A DNA stretch of 64,000 bases from Aequorivita aquimaris (GCF_001573155.1 NZ_JRWG01000001.1:248001-312000); one strand, 5' to 3'. Counted from the first letter of the stretch, positions 35,760 to 46,261 are shown. The notes: generated by a model from the sequence alone, not told the origin. Program-made: numbers and translations.

Positions 35760-38069
35760 ATGAAAAATTTTACGGCAGTTATTATGATGCTTGCAGTATT
35801 CTTCTGCAGCAAAAATGTCCAATCACAAATTTCTTTGGAGAGTGTTGGCGAGTACGGAAGGATATACGATATCACTTTTGATCCTACGGTAGAAAATAGG
35901 ATATATGCACTTTCACAAATGAATCATATTTTACAATCTAATGACAAAGGAGAAACTTGGGAAATTATTTATAGTCAAGAAGGGAACTCTAATCATTTTA
36001 AGCGTTTAGAATACACACTAAATGGTATGCTTAGTTTTCTTGTAGAGTCACCAACTTTCCTTGAAGACAATGGTATCTATCTATTAGATATTGCAAATGG
36101 CGCTGTCTCAAAATACCTTGCGCCTGTACCTTCTGATGCAGAAAATATTTTTTTAAATTCTTATTCTATTTATAAACAAGATCCGTCTATTGCAATGTTG
36201 TCTTTGGAATATAGATTGTATGGCACAGGTTACAAGCTAGTATATTATACTAGCGATAGTGGTGAAAACTGGTCTGAAATTTACTCAGCCGATAGCTATA
36301 ATCTCGTAGCTGTAAATAATGTAGCAATTAATCCTACAGATCCTGAAAATCTATTTATCGCTCGTGGCCAGAGTCCGAATGAAACTTTCGGGGGGTTATT
36401 TATATCGCATGACGCCGGCCTAACTTGGGAAGAAAAAATGCCTGGCATTACATTTAATCCTATCACTTTTCATCCACAAAACAGCGATACAATTTTTTTA
36501 GGAACTGCTATTGGACGCAGGAATAGTAGCCATTCAGAGAACTTATATAAGTCAGTAGATGGAGGCACATCCTGGAACATTATACCAATTTCTTGGGAGA
36601 ACGGTATACTTGATAATATAAACGCTATTGTAATTAATCCTCAAAATCCTACTACCACTATAGTTTTAGAGGAAAATGAAATAGTAGTTACGAGAGATGA
36701 CTGGCAAACATTTAATAAATACCTACATCCAATTGGTTCTTCTACCGGTTATTATTACGGGTTACATGCTTCATTTAATCCTATTGTGGAGGGGGAAGTA
36801 TTTATAAACAGTGATTTTTACCCATTATGGTCTACGGATTATGGTGCAAGTTTTATTCAATTTTTAAATCCATTTTTCCCGTCAAATTTTACTGAGATAC
36901 AAGAAGATACAGAAACTCATCTATATTACGGAGCCCAACAAGGGTTGATTCATCAAGATATGCAAACCAATGAGGTTGAGGCTATGGACATTATACCTTT
37001 AGGCATTTTTAGTAATGACCCTCCTCCATTTTACCATATTCATAAATCAATGATGGGGCGAGTTTACCGATACACCTCTTCTTTCATAGGTTCAGATTTG
37101 AGTGTAAGTAGTGATTTTGGAAGGAGTTATGACGTACTATTCACCAATTTTTTTGATGATATAATGAGTATAAATCAAAATCTGAGAAATTCAAATGTCG
37201 TTTGGGCTTCATTTTTAAACGGAGGTACTGTAATTTTAGATTTTACGGACCTAAATAATGTCATTCAAACAGAAGTAATTCTTCCAAGATCTGAACCCGT
37301 ACTTGATGTTCTTTTTGATGATATTAATTCAGATTTGGTTTTTATTGCTTTAGGGCCTAAAGTATATCTGTCTAACGACTATGGTAATTCGTGGGTTGAA
37401 AGAAGTAATGGGCTACCAGAAAACAATATTGTTTACGATATTGAACAAAGTCCTTTTAATACAAATGAATATACGATAGCAACCGAAGTCGGTATTTTTA
37501 AAACGATTGATCAAGGAGAAAATTGGTTCCAAACTTATCAAGGAGTTCACTTAAAAAAGATAGCTTATTCTCAGTATAATGAATTACACGCAGTAGCATC
37601 TAGAATGACCAGACAACCATTGTTTGGTGATTCCATAGATGCACAAATTATATATACTACAGATGGCGGAATGTCGTGGAATGAAGTTCCTTTAGAGGCT
37701 ACTAAGCATGTAGGAAGCTTTAGTATGGGCTATCAATTTAATGAAAGTAGTGTGAATGTTTATATGGCAACAATAGATTTAGGCCTCGTTAAACACACAA
37801 TTGATTTAATGACCTTAGGTATGTCGAACACCTCACAAAATATAAACTCATTTATTGTTTACCCTAATCCTGTTCAGGATATATTAAAAATTCAAGAAAA
37901 CGGCGATAAAGTGAAATCTATCGATATTTATAACGCTAAAGGTCAACGAGTAATGGGTAATCTCTCAGAAAAACAAATTAAAGTAGAAGATTTGGAAAGT
38001 GGCATTTACTTTATTTCTATCCAGAATACCAAAGGTGACAGTTTTATAAAACGGTTTGTAAAAAATTAA
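35760..38069 (+). CDS. BNR/sialidase-like beta-propeller protein with T9SS type A sorting domain
   Basis: 769 residues: signal peptide (VIMMLAVFFCSKNVQSQ), then at least seven BNR-type turns (SNDKGETWE, TSDSGENWSE, SHDAGLTWEE, SVDGGTSWN, SNDYGNSWVE, TIDQGENWF, TTDGGMSWNE) forming one or two beta-propellers, and a C-terminal sorting domain (FIVYPNPVQDILKI ... GIYFISIQNTKGDSFIKRFV). It is exported by T9SS and attached to the surface or released. BNR turns alone do not prove sialidase activity; I see no Arg triad I could trust. The gene follows the TPR-HTH regulator and ends in a strong terminator. Confidence 0.88.
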   Translation: MKNFTAVIMMLAVFFCSKNVQSQISLESVGEYGRIYDITFDPTVENRIYALSQMNHILQSNDKGETWEIIYSQEGNSNHFKRLEYTLNGMLSFLVESPTFLEDNGIYLLDIANGAVSKYLAPVPSDAENIFLNSYSIYKQDPSIAMLSLEYRLYGTGYKLVYYTSDSGENWSEIYSADSYNLVAVNNVAINPTDPENLFIARGQSPNETFGGLFISHDAGLTWEEKMPGITFNPITFHPQNSDTIFLGTAIGRRNSSHSENLYKSVDGGTSWNIIPISWENGILDNINAIVINPQNPTTTIVLEENEIVVTRDDWQTFNKYLHPIGSSTGYYYGLHASFNPIVEGEVFINSDFYPLWSTDYGASFIQFLNPFFPSNFTEIQEDTETHLYYGAQQGLIHQDMQTNEVEAMDIIPLGIFSNDPPPFYHIHKSMMGRVYRYTSSFIGSDLSVSSDFGRSYDVLFTNFFDDIMSINQNLRNSNVVWASFLNGGTVILDFTDLNNVIQTEVILPRSEPVLDVLFDDINSDLVFIALGPKVYLSNDYGNSWVERSNGLPENNIVYDIEQSPFNTNEYTIATEVGIFKTIDQGENWFQTYQGVHLKKIAYSQYNELHAVASRMTRQPLFGDSIDAQIIYTTDGGMSWNEVPLEATKHVGSFSMGYQFNESSVNVYMATIDLGLVKHTIDLMTLGMSNTSQNINSFIVYPNPVQDILKIQENGDKVKSIDIYNAKGQRVMGNLSEKQIKVEDLESGIYFISIQNTKGDSFIKRFVKN

Positions 38070-38097
38070 TAATTCCATTTCCTTACGCAAAAATATA

Positions 38098-38129
38098 AGT
38101 GGAGCTATATTTAGTAGCTCCACTTTTTT
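38098..38129 (+). terminator. Rho-independent terminator
   Basis: AGTGGAGCTA (38098-38107) pairs with TAGCTCCACT (38115-38124) around a 7-base loop, followed by TTTTT to 38129. It lies 28 bases after the propeller gene stop. Confidence 0.9.
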
Positions 38130-38667
38130 ATAAAACAATCCTTGTTGTTTATTGATAGATTTAGAATACAAATCCTTGAGTGGTTGATGCAATTAAGAAT
38201 TTGACTGATAGCAAATGCCAAGTTTAAAGAGAATCTTTAAGTTAATTACAAATCACAGATTCACCATATATGATTCTTGATGATTTAAAAGGTTTTAAAG
38301 ATAGAAACTAAAATTATTTTAATAGACCCTTCAATCCAAAGCGCCATACATCTTGCAAGTAGTGTATAAAATGAAAACTAAAAACATTTTAATAATTCTT
38401 TCAATTATATTAGAGATGATGCCATATTAAATGTTTATTTAAATAAACCTTAATTATCATTTCTAGAGTAAGTTTTTAGTATTATTTTCTTCTCTACTCT
38501 CTTTAATTCCAGATCATTTTGAATCAGCGTAAATATGAAGAATGAAAAATAAAATAGCCTATGAACCATAAATATTGAACAAGAATGTCACAAAATTTAC
38601 ATTATCATAAAAAAACTCGCTCTCTGTAAGAAGTAAAATGAAAACGAGAAAGTAAATAGTAAAGGAA
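38130..38667. other. Intergenic region between converging genes, no gene seen
   Basis: About 540 AT-rich bases between the propeller terminator and the end of the ECF sigma gene. No frame with a signal, motif or ribosome binding site stands out, and no clear palindrome was found. Confidence 0.6.
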
Positions 38668-39360
38668 TTATTTATTGGTTTCTAGGTTTTGTATTCGGCG
38701 CATTACATTTTCGACAACTCTATCGCATTTGGAATTCCCAAATTCAAAAATATCCTGCGTGTTTGTAGCGTTTAGAATATAATCTTTCATCATATTTCTC
38801 GCTCTATGGAGTCTTACTTTTACATTGCTATTGGACAGGTCAAGACCTTTTGAAATTTCAGAAATTTCCATTCCTTCCACTTCTTTAAGCATGTATACTA
38901 TTTTGTACTTATGTGGCAACGCATCAACGGCTTTTTCAATAAAAGCCTTGGAATCCTTATAAATAGAATTGCTTTCTGGATTCATAAAAGACATATCGGC
39001 AATTTGAAGTGTGCCATTTTCATTAGTAATATCCACTGTTTTATGTTTTTTGGATTTTCGAATACGTTGCAAAGCTTCATTAATTCCAATCCTTATTAAC
39101 CAAGTTGAGAACAAAGCCTCATTTTTAAATTGATATAACTTTTGAAACGCTTTTACGTATGTATCCTGTATAGTATCCTCAACATCCGCATCAATATCTA
39201 TATAGCTTCGGATGGTTCTATATAGAAGCTCATTATAGCGTCTCATCAATATCTCAAACATTTCTGTTTGACCTTCCAGAATTCTTTGTATAACAACAAT
39301 ATCTGGCATTAAATTATCTATAATAACGTCTTTTTTCTTAACTGTATTCTCTTCTGCCAT
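38668..39360 (-). CDS. ECF-type RNA polymerase sigma factor
   Basis: 230 residues. Region 2 is at about 30-100: MFEILMRRYNELLYRTIRSY, DVEDTIQDTYVKAFQKLYQF and STWLIRIGINEALQRIRKSK. Region 4 is at about 140-195: PHKYKIVYMLKEVEGMEISE, then LDLSNSNVKVRLHRARNMM. The C-terminal tail (about 200-230: FGNSKCDRVVENVMRRIQN) extends beyond most ECF factors and could be a sensor, since no anti-sigma gene is adjacent. It is divergent from the DUF4142/cupredoxin/cytochrome operon, whose promoter region contains a TGTAAC-N18-TCCA site. It is the natural reader of such sites; that is inference. Confidence 0.92.
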   Translation of the reverse strand: MAEENTVKKKDVIIDNLMPDIVVIQRILEGQTEMFEILMRRYNELLYRTIRSYIDIDADVEDTIQDTYVKAFQKLYQFKNEALFSTWLIRIGINEALQRIRKSKKHKTVDITNENGTLQIADMSFMNPESNSIYKDSKAFIEKAVDALPHKYKIVYMLKEVEGMEISEISKGLDLSNSNVKVRLHRARNMMKDYILNATNTQDIFEFGNSKCDRVVENVMRRIQNLETNK

Positions 39361-39403
39361 GTTCGAGGTTTTATCTTTAGATGTATTCAGAACAATTAGG
39401 TTA

Positions 39404-39437
39404 CAAAAATATCTCTAAAAAATAAATACGGTATCAA
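39404..39437 (-). promoter_or_regulatory. Candidate housekeeping promoter of the ECF sigma gene
   Basis: On the minus strand TATTTTTG (39411-39404) matches TAnnTTTG exactly, with TTG 23 bases upstream (39437-39435). It lies 44 bases before the sigma start codon at 39360. Confidence 0.45.
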
Positions 39438-39621
39438 TATCCTTTTGTGATAATGATATTTTTAATTGTGTATTTATTGTGTGCATTATCAGTATAACCT
39501 AAAAAATCTTTCAGCAAATAAATGGTGCATAAGATACTAGGGCTTATATAAACCAGACAGCGGTTAAAGGAAAAGTCTATCAATATTGACAAAAAGACTA
39601 TTTCATAATTTTTTACTTTTT

Positions 39622-39649
39622 TGTAACCGTTGTTCATTTTCGGCATCCA
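39622..39649 (+). promoter_or_regulatory. ECF-type promoter candidate TGTAAC-N18-TCCA
   Basis: TGTAAC at 39622-39627, 18 bases, TCCA at 39646-39649, then AAG. It lies 27 bases before the DUF4142 start codon, the expected promoter distance. Confidence 0.68.
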
Positions 39650-39676
39650 AAGGGCACTAAATATAAAAACTTTAAT

Positions 39677-40192
39677 ATGAAAACACTAGTATGTACACTG
39701 TTCTTTGGATTAACTTGTCTTATCTCCTTTGCTCAGCAAAAAAATGAATTATCAGACCCAGAAGTAGCTTCGGTGGCTGTTGTTGCAAACCAAATTGATA
39801 TTAACTACGCGGAAATTGCACTTAAAAAGTCAAAAAATAAGAAAATTCTGGAGTTTGCAAATCGAATGATAACAGATCATAATGCCGTCATACAACAGGC
39901 AGTTGATCTTGTAACAAGGCTCAGCGTTACGCCAAAAGATAACGCAGTAAGTAAATCATTATTGGAAAATGCTGAAAAAACTAAAAAGAAACTACGCCAA
40001 GCTAAAACTAAGGAATTTGATAAACTCTATATAGATAATGAAGTGGAATATCATAAAGCAGTTATTGCCGCAGTAAAAAACTTGCTAATTCCCGAGTCCG
40101 ACAACAACGAGCTTAAAGAATTACTAGAAGCTGTTTTACCGGCACTAGAAGCACATTTGGGTCACGCTGAAATGGTACAAAAACAATTGTAA
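39677..40192 (+). CDS. DUF4142 (ferritin-like fold) exported protein
   Basis: 171 residues with signal peptide (TLVCTLFFGLTCLISFAQ) and the DUF4142 four-helix pattern: ASVAVVANQIDINYAEIALK, FANRMITDHNAVIQQ (a DH pair typical of the family) and EVEYHKAVIAAVKN, EAHLGHAEMVQKQL. The family resembles ferritins but its function is not established; members are often stress-induced. The gene is the first of a plus-strand operon with a cupredoxin and a diheme cytochrome, and sits directly behind the ECF-type promoter candidate and opposite the ECF sigma gene. Confidence 0.9.
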   Translation: MKTLVCTLFFGLTCLISFAQQKNELSDPEVASVAVVANQIDINYAEIALKKSKNKKILEFANRMITDHNAVIQQAVDLVTRLSVTPKDNAVSKSLLENAEKTKKKLRQAKTKEFDKLYIDNEVEYHKAVIAAVKNLLIPESDNNELKELLEAVLPALEAHLGHAEMVQKQL

Positions 40193-40225
40193 TCTTGTGA
40201 TATTGAAATTTAAATAAAAAGGATT

Positions 40226-40558
40226 ATGATCTCACTAAAAACAAAAAGATTGTTACAATTCGTATTTGTTCTTGGAATCGGAATTCCTGCCATCGCTCAA
40301 GGCACTCCAAAAAAATACAAGGTCGAAATTAGAAAGATGAAGTTTATTCCTGCTAATATCAGTGTAAAAAAAGGAGATACCATCGTTTGGATAAATAAAG
40401 ACTTTTACCCTCACGATGTTACGGATGAAAAAAACAGAGCTTGGAGCTCGAAACAATTTGGTCAAAATGAAACCTGGAGCAAAGTCATCACTAAAGACGA
40501 GGATTATTTTTGCGATTTACACAAAACAATGAAAGGAACTATAAGAGTTAATAAATAA
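40226..40558 (+). CDS. Plastocyanin-like cupredoxin
   Basis: 110 residues with signal peptide (LLQFVFVLGIGIPAIAQ). The copper ligands are visible as His63 (YPHDVTD), Cys96, His99 and Met102 (FCDLHKTM). The spacing C-x2-H-x2-M matches the C-x2-H-x4-M type only roughly, so the loop is short. It is a soluble periplasmic electron carrier, 33 bases after the DUF4142 gene and 32 bases before the cytochrome gene, and could feed electrons to or from that cytochrome. Confidence 0.9.
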   Translation: MISLKTKRLLQFVFVLGIGIPAIAQGTPKKYKVEIRKMKFIPANISVKKGDTIVWINKDFYPHDVTDEKNRAWSSKQFGQNETWSKVITKDEDYFCDLHKTMKGTIRVNK

Positions 40559-40590
40559 AAAATTAAGATATAAACTTAAAACCATTGATA

Positions 40591-41862
40591 ATGAAAAAAA
40601 AATATGTGACTTTTAGTTTGCTTATGGCTGTAATTGCTTTTTTTGGGCTTTATAGTTGTAGCAACGATGATAATGGCGATACTGGTCGCTTAGCACCCGG
40701 TGAAGGGAGCTTAGATTTACCGCCTTTAGATCCACAATTAGTCCAACAAGGCCAAGAAATATTTAGATATGACACCTTTGGTGATGAAACGTTTTGGACA
40801 GATGTATTACAGATGAACGAAGTAATTGAAAGTGCTGTAAGTCCAGCCACTGCTTTAAGCGTCGGTCTAAAAGTTGATGCTGAAGCTTTACCTCCCGCTG
40901 TAGTTGAAGCGATTCAAAATGGGGAGGTTGATTTAGATGACCCCCAAACCACCTTAGTTCTTTTGCAGCTTAATGCTGTTGTTGGGGTGCAAGGAGAAGT
41001 AAGTGAAAACTCGGATGGTACATTAAAACTTGACAGAATGGGAATTACTTGTGCGCTCTGCCATTCAACTGTGGATGACTCATTTGCTCCAGGTATAGGA
41101 AGCCGCCTGGACGGCTGGCCTAATAGGGATCTGGATCCAGGCCTTATTATTTCCTTATCCCCAGCCTTAGATCAACAGACTAAGGATGTATACGCGTCTT
41201 GGGGTCCTGGTATTTATGATCCAAGATACAGTATTGATGGTTTAAACAACCCTGTCGTTATTCCTCCTGCATATGGTCTATACGGGTTGCCTAAAGCTAT
41301 CTTTACGGGAGATGGCGATGTTGAACATGAGCCTGCAGGTCCTGTAGCGTATTGGAATAGATACGTTGCTGTTACTCAAATGCACGGTCATGGCTATTTT
41401 GCTGATTCACGTCTTAATTTGGAAAGGGACTATAGAGAAGGTGACGACCTGGTAACCGATAAGCTTCCGGCTTTACAAGCATATCAATTTTCCCTCTCTG
41501 CACCAACTCCTCCAGTTGGCTCATTTGACGTTGCCGCCGCAACAAGAGGTAAAGAACTTTTTTCAGGCAAAGCAGCATGTGCAACTTGCCATTCAGGACC
41601 CCTATTTTCTGATGTTATTGATGGAGGAAAACTACATCCGCAAAGCGCTTCAGTAGCAGTCGATAAAGATTATGTTAAACGATCTGCAACCAAAAAATGG
41701 AGAGTTACCCCATTAAAAGGTATATGGCAGCACGCTCCATATTTCCATGATGGGTCTTCAGCTACCTTGGCTGATGTTGTATCAAGATATAACCAAGAAA
41801 GAAATCTTAATTTGAGTACTTCTGAAAAAGCCGATCTTACAGAATATCTAAAATCCATATAG
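40591..41862 (+). CDS. Diheme cytochrome c lipoprotein (cytochrome c peroxidase/MauG-like)
   Basis: 423 residues from ATG 40591; a TTG two codons earlier is rejected. A lipoprotein signal ends at Cys23 (GLYSC). Two heme sites are present: CALCH at 154-158 and CATCH at 330-334. The C-terminal half has the peroxidase/MauG-type phrases GKELFSGKAACATCHSGPLF, TPLKGIWQHAPYFHDGSSAT and the closing LTEYLKSI. Such proteins reduce peroxides or oxidise small donors. It follows the cupredoxin in one operon and precedes the cytochrome c maturation gene ccsBA, which would provide its hemes. Confidence 0.9.
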   Translation: MKKKYVTFSLLMAVIAFFGLYSCSNDDNGDTGRLAPGEGSLDLPPLDPQLVQQGQEIFRYDTFGDETFWTDVLQMNEVIESAVSPATALSVGLKVDAEALPPAVVEAIQNGEVDLDDPQTTLVLLQLNAVVGVQGEVSENSDGTLKLDRMGITCALCHSTVDDSFAPGIGSRLDGWPNRDLDPGLIISLSPALDQQTKDVYASWGPGIYDPRYSIDGLNNPVVIPPAYGLYGLPKAIFTGDGDVEHEPAGPVAYWNRYVAVTQMHGHGYFADSRLNLERDYREGDDLVTDKLPALQAYQFSLSAPTPPVGSFDVAAATRGKELFSGKAACATCHSGPLFSDVIDGGKLHPQSASVAVDKDYVKRSATKKWRVTPLKGIWQHAPYFHDGSSATLADVVSRYNQERNLNLSTSEKADLTEYLKSI

Positions 41863-42153
41863 GTATTTATTCATAAGTTAAGTTAAATTGGATGTTCTGT
41901 TTGTTTTCTAAGCATCTTTTTGGTGAGATAAATTCTATAAGAATAAATCGCTGGGGAGGTGCTTTTATTTTATTTTTTGAAATATGACAGTTTTTATTAC
42001 CAAATAAACAACTAACATAAAATATGTGGAACTTAACCCTATCCTATAAAAGCCTATTAACTCTAAATTACACTTTCAAACATCTGAAGGGAAAAAGAAA
42101 AAATGACTGAGTTTAACCATTAAAACTGGGTAGCATTTAATTTGAAATTTAAG

Positions 42154-45100
42154 ATGAAATCTCTCAAAAAAATTCTGTTTTCCACCAGAACCATGACGGT
42201 TCTTTTATTGTTATATGGTATTTCCATGGCCATGGCGACTTTTGTAGAGAATGCTTTCGGCACTCCTACTGCTAAGGTGTTGGTTTATAATGCTACTTGG
42301 TTTGAAATTTTGATGTTTTGGCTTATTGTATTATTTGTTGCAAATATTAAAACTTACAGACTTGTCAGAAGAGAGAAATGGCCGATTTTATTATTTCACA
42401 TAGCGTTTATATTCATATTTATAGGGGGAGCTATTACACGCTTCGTCAGCTTTGAAGGCCAAATGCCTATAAAGGAAGGACAAACCACTAATGAGATAAT
42501 TAGTGATCTCACGTATTTCAAGTTAAATATCACTGACGGAAATGTAACGCGTATATATGACAAAAACCCATATATGATGTCTTATTTAAATTCAAAAGAC
42601 GCTAGATGGCCATTTAAAAAAACCTATGAACAAAATTACCTGTTTGATAATAAAATTATTTCTCTCAGAACTCTTGATTATATTCCATTGGCCAAAGATT
42701 CCCTTCAAAAAACAAAGTTGGGTAAAAAGATACTTAACATTGTATCCATAGGAAATGAAGGTAGGATCAATAATTATATTACAGAAGGTACAATTAAAAG
42801 TATTAATGGCACAAAATTTAGTTATAATAAGCCAGTTCAAAACGCTGTTCAAATATTGGAAAAGAATGGGATTTTAATGCTTACCATTCCAGCTGATGGC
42901 AAATATATGTCTATGGTAGGACAGCAAAAAGGTGTAATAACCGACACTTCTTTATTGGCGCAACAATCGGGAAGTGTAAAAGCGAATGTGATTGATACTC
43001 TTAATTTTAGAACACTATACACTGTAAATAATACCAATTTTATCATTCCCGAAGGTGCCTTCAGAGGTAGGATAGTTTATTATAGTGGAGTCAAAAACGT
43101 CCCAATGGATAAAAATCTTTTAGACCTCATTCAAGTAGAGTTAAGATCCGGAAATGAAATTGACACATTATTGGTGAAAGGCGGCAAAGGCGTAACCGAA
43201 CTGAGCAAATCTTTAAAAATTAACGGGCTCAATGTTTCTTTAGGATTTGGTTCCAAAATATTTAAAACAGATTTTGCTTTGCGTTGTGACGATTTTATAC
43301 TTGACCATTATCCCGGTTCAAATAACCCTTCTTCATATGAGAGTATGATTACGGTAATCGATGCGGATGAAGAGGAACAGCATCACATTTATATGAATAA
43401 CGTAATGGATTATCGTGGTTACCGATTCTTTCAATCAAGTTATTTCCCAGATGAAAGCGGAACCATACTTTCAGTCAATGCAGACTGGTGGGGAACGACT
43501 GTAACCTATTTTGGATATTTGCTATTATTCATAGGAATGTTCTTCACATTATTTTGGAAAGGCACTCATTTTTGGAAATTAAACAATACGTTGAAGAAAA
43601 TGCATAAAAAAAAGGGCCTAACTGTCCTTTTGCTATTGCTACTTGGGTTTGGTTTGCAAACAAATCCCTCTTTTGCCCAGAATCAAACAGAAGGAGCACT
43701 AAATACGAAATCAATATTACAACAAAAGATTGGCCCCAATGCTCAGTTTTTAACTTCGAATGAAATTGAATCAAATAGAATTATCGACCCAAATCACGCC
43801 GCCAAGTTTGGCCGTCTTTTAGTTCAGGATTTTCAAGGGCGAATTAAACCTATAAATACACACGCACTCGAGCTGCTTCGAAAGATTTATAAAAAGGATA
43901 AATACCGAACAGAGTATAGTATAATTACTCCAGAACAGTGGTTTATCTCAATGCAAGTTAATCCTGCTTATTGGGCCAACGAACCTTTAATAAAAGTGGG
44001 TGCAAAAGGAGGTGACAGACTTTTAATGGAAACTGCTGCCAACGCCGAGGGATATACATCATATTCTAATCTTGTTGATCCCGATACTGGAATTTATAAA
44101 TTACAAGAACAGGATAAAAACGCTTTTAGTAAACCAAAAGCTGACCAAACTAAGTATGACCAAGCTGTAATTGAAGTGACAGAACGATTTAATATTTTTA
44201 GCAATGTTGCTTTCGGTTATTACACCAATATCATTCCTCTAAAAAATGATTCCGCACAAATCTGGAGAAGTTGGATTTATAGCTCTGAAGAAAAACCAGT
44301 GGTGATAGACGAGACAGCTTATGAACTTCTAACCCCATATTTCAACGGTGTAAAAGAAGGCCTTAAAACCAATAATTGGAAAAAAGCGAATGAGCAAATT
44401 GAAAACATAGATGAATTTCAGCAAATATGGGGCAAGGATATTGTGCCTTCCAAATCAAAAATCAGTTTAGAGATTCTTTATAATCAGTCCAATATTTTCT
44501 TTTGGCTGATGATAGTTTACAGTTTATTGGGGTTCTTTATGGTCATTCTTGGTTTTGCAGAGGTATTTTCATGGGGCTCAAAATACAATAATATAATTCT
44601 CCTATTAACCAAAATATTGTTGGGGATAATGGTCTTCGCCTTGGGTCTTCACGCAATTGCTTTGGCAATTCGCTGGTATCTTTCAGGACATGCTCCTTGG
44701 AGCAACGGTTATGAGGCGATTATATTTATTTCTGGGATTGGTGTACTCTCCGGACTGTTGCTTTACAAAAATAGAAATGCATTCATTCCTGCAGCAGGTG
44801 CTTTGGTTGCAATGATTATGATGGGGTTTGCACACGGAGGCTCCATGCTCGATCCGCAGATAACACCTTTGGAACCTGTTCTAAAATCATATTGGCTTAT
44901 GGTGCACGTGGGCATCATAACCTCCAGCTATGGATTCTTTGGCTTATCGGCTGTATTGAGCGCTATTTCATTACTACTGTTCATAGCAAAACCCACTCAA
45001 AAAATCAAGAATTCCATCAAGGAATTAACCATAGTTAATGAAATGGCATTGACTGTGGGTATTTTTGCACTTACTGTAGGTACTTTTTTAGGTGGAATGT

Positions 45101-45429
45101 GGGCCAACGAGAGCTGGGGAAGATACTGGAGCTGGGATCCCAAAGAAACCTGGGCATTTATATCGGTTATATTTTATGCCGTAGTGCTACACTTAAGATT
45201 AGTACCGAAACTTAGCGGGAAACTAACCTTTAATATTGCCAGTTTATGGGCAATATGGTCGATTATTTTTACTTATTTTGGCGTAAACTATTATTTAACC
45301 GGATTACATTCTTACGCTGCCGGTGATCCTTTGCCTATTCCAATTTGGATTTATATAACTGCGACAGCAATGTTCATTTTGTCAATAGTGGCACATTATA
45401 AAAACACAGTTAGAAAAAATAGTCATTAA
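42154..45429 (+). CDS. ccsBA: Fused cytochrome c biogenesis protein CcsB/ResB-CcsA
   Basis: 1091 residues from ATG 42154; an upstream in-frame TTG at 42142 is rejected. The N-terminal half is ResB/CcsB (membrane helices at about 10-30, 45-65, 75-95 and 450-470, with a large periplasmic part between). The C-terminal half is CcsA with many helices and the heme-binding WWD-type motif WANESWGRYWSWDPKETW at about 982-999. The fusion is the System II heme ligase, which exports heme and attaches it to CXXCH apocytochromes. It lies 291 bases behind the diheme cytochrome gene, in the same direction, and would serve the cytochromes of this region. Confidence 0.95.
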   Translation: MKSLKKILFSTRTMTVLLLLYGISMAMATFVENAFGTPTAKVLVYNATWFEILMFWLIVLFVANIKTYRLVRREKWPILLFHIAFIFIFIGGAITRFVSFEGQMPIKEGQTTNEIISDLTYFKLNITDGNVTRIYDKNPYMMSYLNSKDARWPFKKTYEQNYLFDNKIISLRTLDYIPLAKDSLQKTKLGKKILNIVSIGNEGRINNYITEGTIKSINGTKFSYNKPVQNAVQILEKNGILMLTIPADGKYMSMVGQQKGVITDTSLLAQQSGSVKANVIDTLNFRTLYTVNNTNFIIPEGAFRGRIVYYSGVKNVPMDKNLLDLIQVELRSGNEIDTLLVKGGKGVTELSKSLKINGLNVSLGFGSKIFKTDFALRCDDFILDHYPGSNNPSSYESMITVIDADEEEQHHIYMNNVMDYRGYRFFQSSYFPDESGTILSVNADWWGTTVTYFGYLLLFIGMFFTLFWKGTHFWKLNNTLKKMHKKKGLTVLLLLLLGFGLQTNPSFAQNQTEGALNTKSILQQKIGPNAQFLTSNEIESNRIIDPNHAAKFGRLLVQDFQGRIKPINTHALELLRKIYKKDKYRTEYSIITPEQWFISMQVNPAYWANEPLIKVGAKGGDRLLMETAANAEGYTSYSNLVDPDTGIYKLQEQDKNAFSKPKADQTKYDQAVIEVTERFNIFSNVAFGYYTNIIPLKNDSAQIWRSWIYSSEEKPVVIDETAYELLTPYFNGVKEGLKTNNWKKANEQIENIDEFQQIWGKDIVPSKSKISLEILYNQSNIFFWLMIVYSLLGFFMVILGFAEVFSWGSKYNNIILLLTKILLGIMVFALGLHAIALAIRWYLSGHAPWSNGYEAIIFISGIGVLSGLLLYKNRNAFIPAAGALVAMIMMGFAHGGSMLDPQITPLEPVLKSYWLMVHVGIITSSYGFFGLSAVLSAISLLLFIAKPTQKIKNSIKELTIVNEMALTVGIFALTVGTFLGGMWANESWGRYWSWDPKETWAFISVIFYAVVLHLRLVPKLSGKLTFNIASLWAIWSIIFTYFGVNYYLTGLHSYAAGDPLPIPIWIYITATAMFILSIVAHYKNTVRKNSH

Positions 45430-45570
45430 TTAATGGGGATATTTTATTTTATTTCTCCTAACTGTGTGTGGTTTTAATTATAAATAAAAGGCATAAAATA
45501 GTTTGCTGTTATTAATCCATATTTACAAATAAAACACAAAGTCGTATTTGTTTTGCGAGATAAATTAAGG

Positions 45571-46242
45571 TTATTGATAATTTTTATCAAGCAAAATAGC
45601 CTTTAAGTTAGGGTCATTGTCCATTTTGCCCCGAAAGACTGAAGTGAGCGTTGAGCTTCCCATATTTTTTACGCCTCTACAAGAAATACAACTATGGTTC
45701 GCTTTTAAAACGACTCCTACATCTTCTGTATCAAGTATCAAAGAAATTTCTTGCAGAATTTGCATTGTCAATCGCTCTTGTACTTGAGGCCGTCGTGCAT
45801 AGAAATCAACAAGCCTGTGAATCTTAGATAATCCAATAACATAATCTTTTGGGATATAACCTATATTGGCTTTACCTTGAATTGGAACAAAATGATGTTC
45901 ACAAAATGAAGTGAAGGGAATGTTCAATTCCATCAAAGGCGTGTGATAACCATACTCATTTTTAAATACGGTTACTTTTGGCTTGTTTACTGGATTTATG
46001 CCTTTAAATATTTCGTTTACATACATTTTTGCTACTCGATCAGGAGTGTCCTTGATGCTATCATGGGTTATGTCAAATCCCAAGATTTCAATAATATCTT
46101 TAAATTTTTTTCTAATTAATTTAATCTTTAGGGCTTCGTCTTTATCAAAAGCATCGTCACGTAGTGGATTTCTAGCTACTACGTGATCAATCGAGTTAAC
46201 TATTTTATTTTCTAACAAAAGTGCGTTTCCATTTAGCTTCAT
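45571..46242 (-). CDS. folE: GTP cyclohydrolase I
   Basis: 223 residues from ATG 46242; longer in-frame starts up to 46305 overlap the DoxX gene and are rejected. It converts GTP to dihydroneopterin triphosphate, first step of folate, biopterin or queuosine-type pathways. The zinc and active-site motif FCEHHFVPIQGKANIGYIP (Cys114, His117) and SCISCRG (Cys185, Cys188) are present, with HRLVDFYARRPQVQERLT. Full length for the family. It follows a DoxX-like gene by 19 bases on the same strand. FolE next to redox genes may mean a second, stress-linked copy. Confidence 0.95.
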   Translation of the reverse strand: MKLNGNALLLENKIVNSIDHVVARNPLRDDAFDKDEALKIKLIRKKFKDIIEILGFDITHDSIKDTPDRVAKMYVNEIFKGINPVNKPKVTVFKNEYGYHTPLMELNIPFTSFCEHHFVPIQGKANIGYIPKDYVIGLSKIHRLVDFYARRPQVQERLTMQILQEISLILDTEDVGVVLKANHSCISCRGVKNMGSSTLTSVFRGKMDNDPNLKAILLDKNYQ

Positions 46243-46261
46243 AAAATTAATTGTTGGCTTT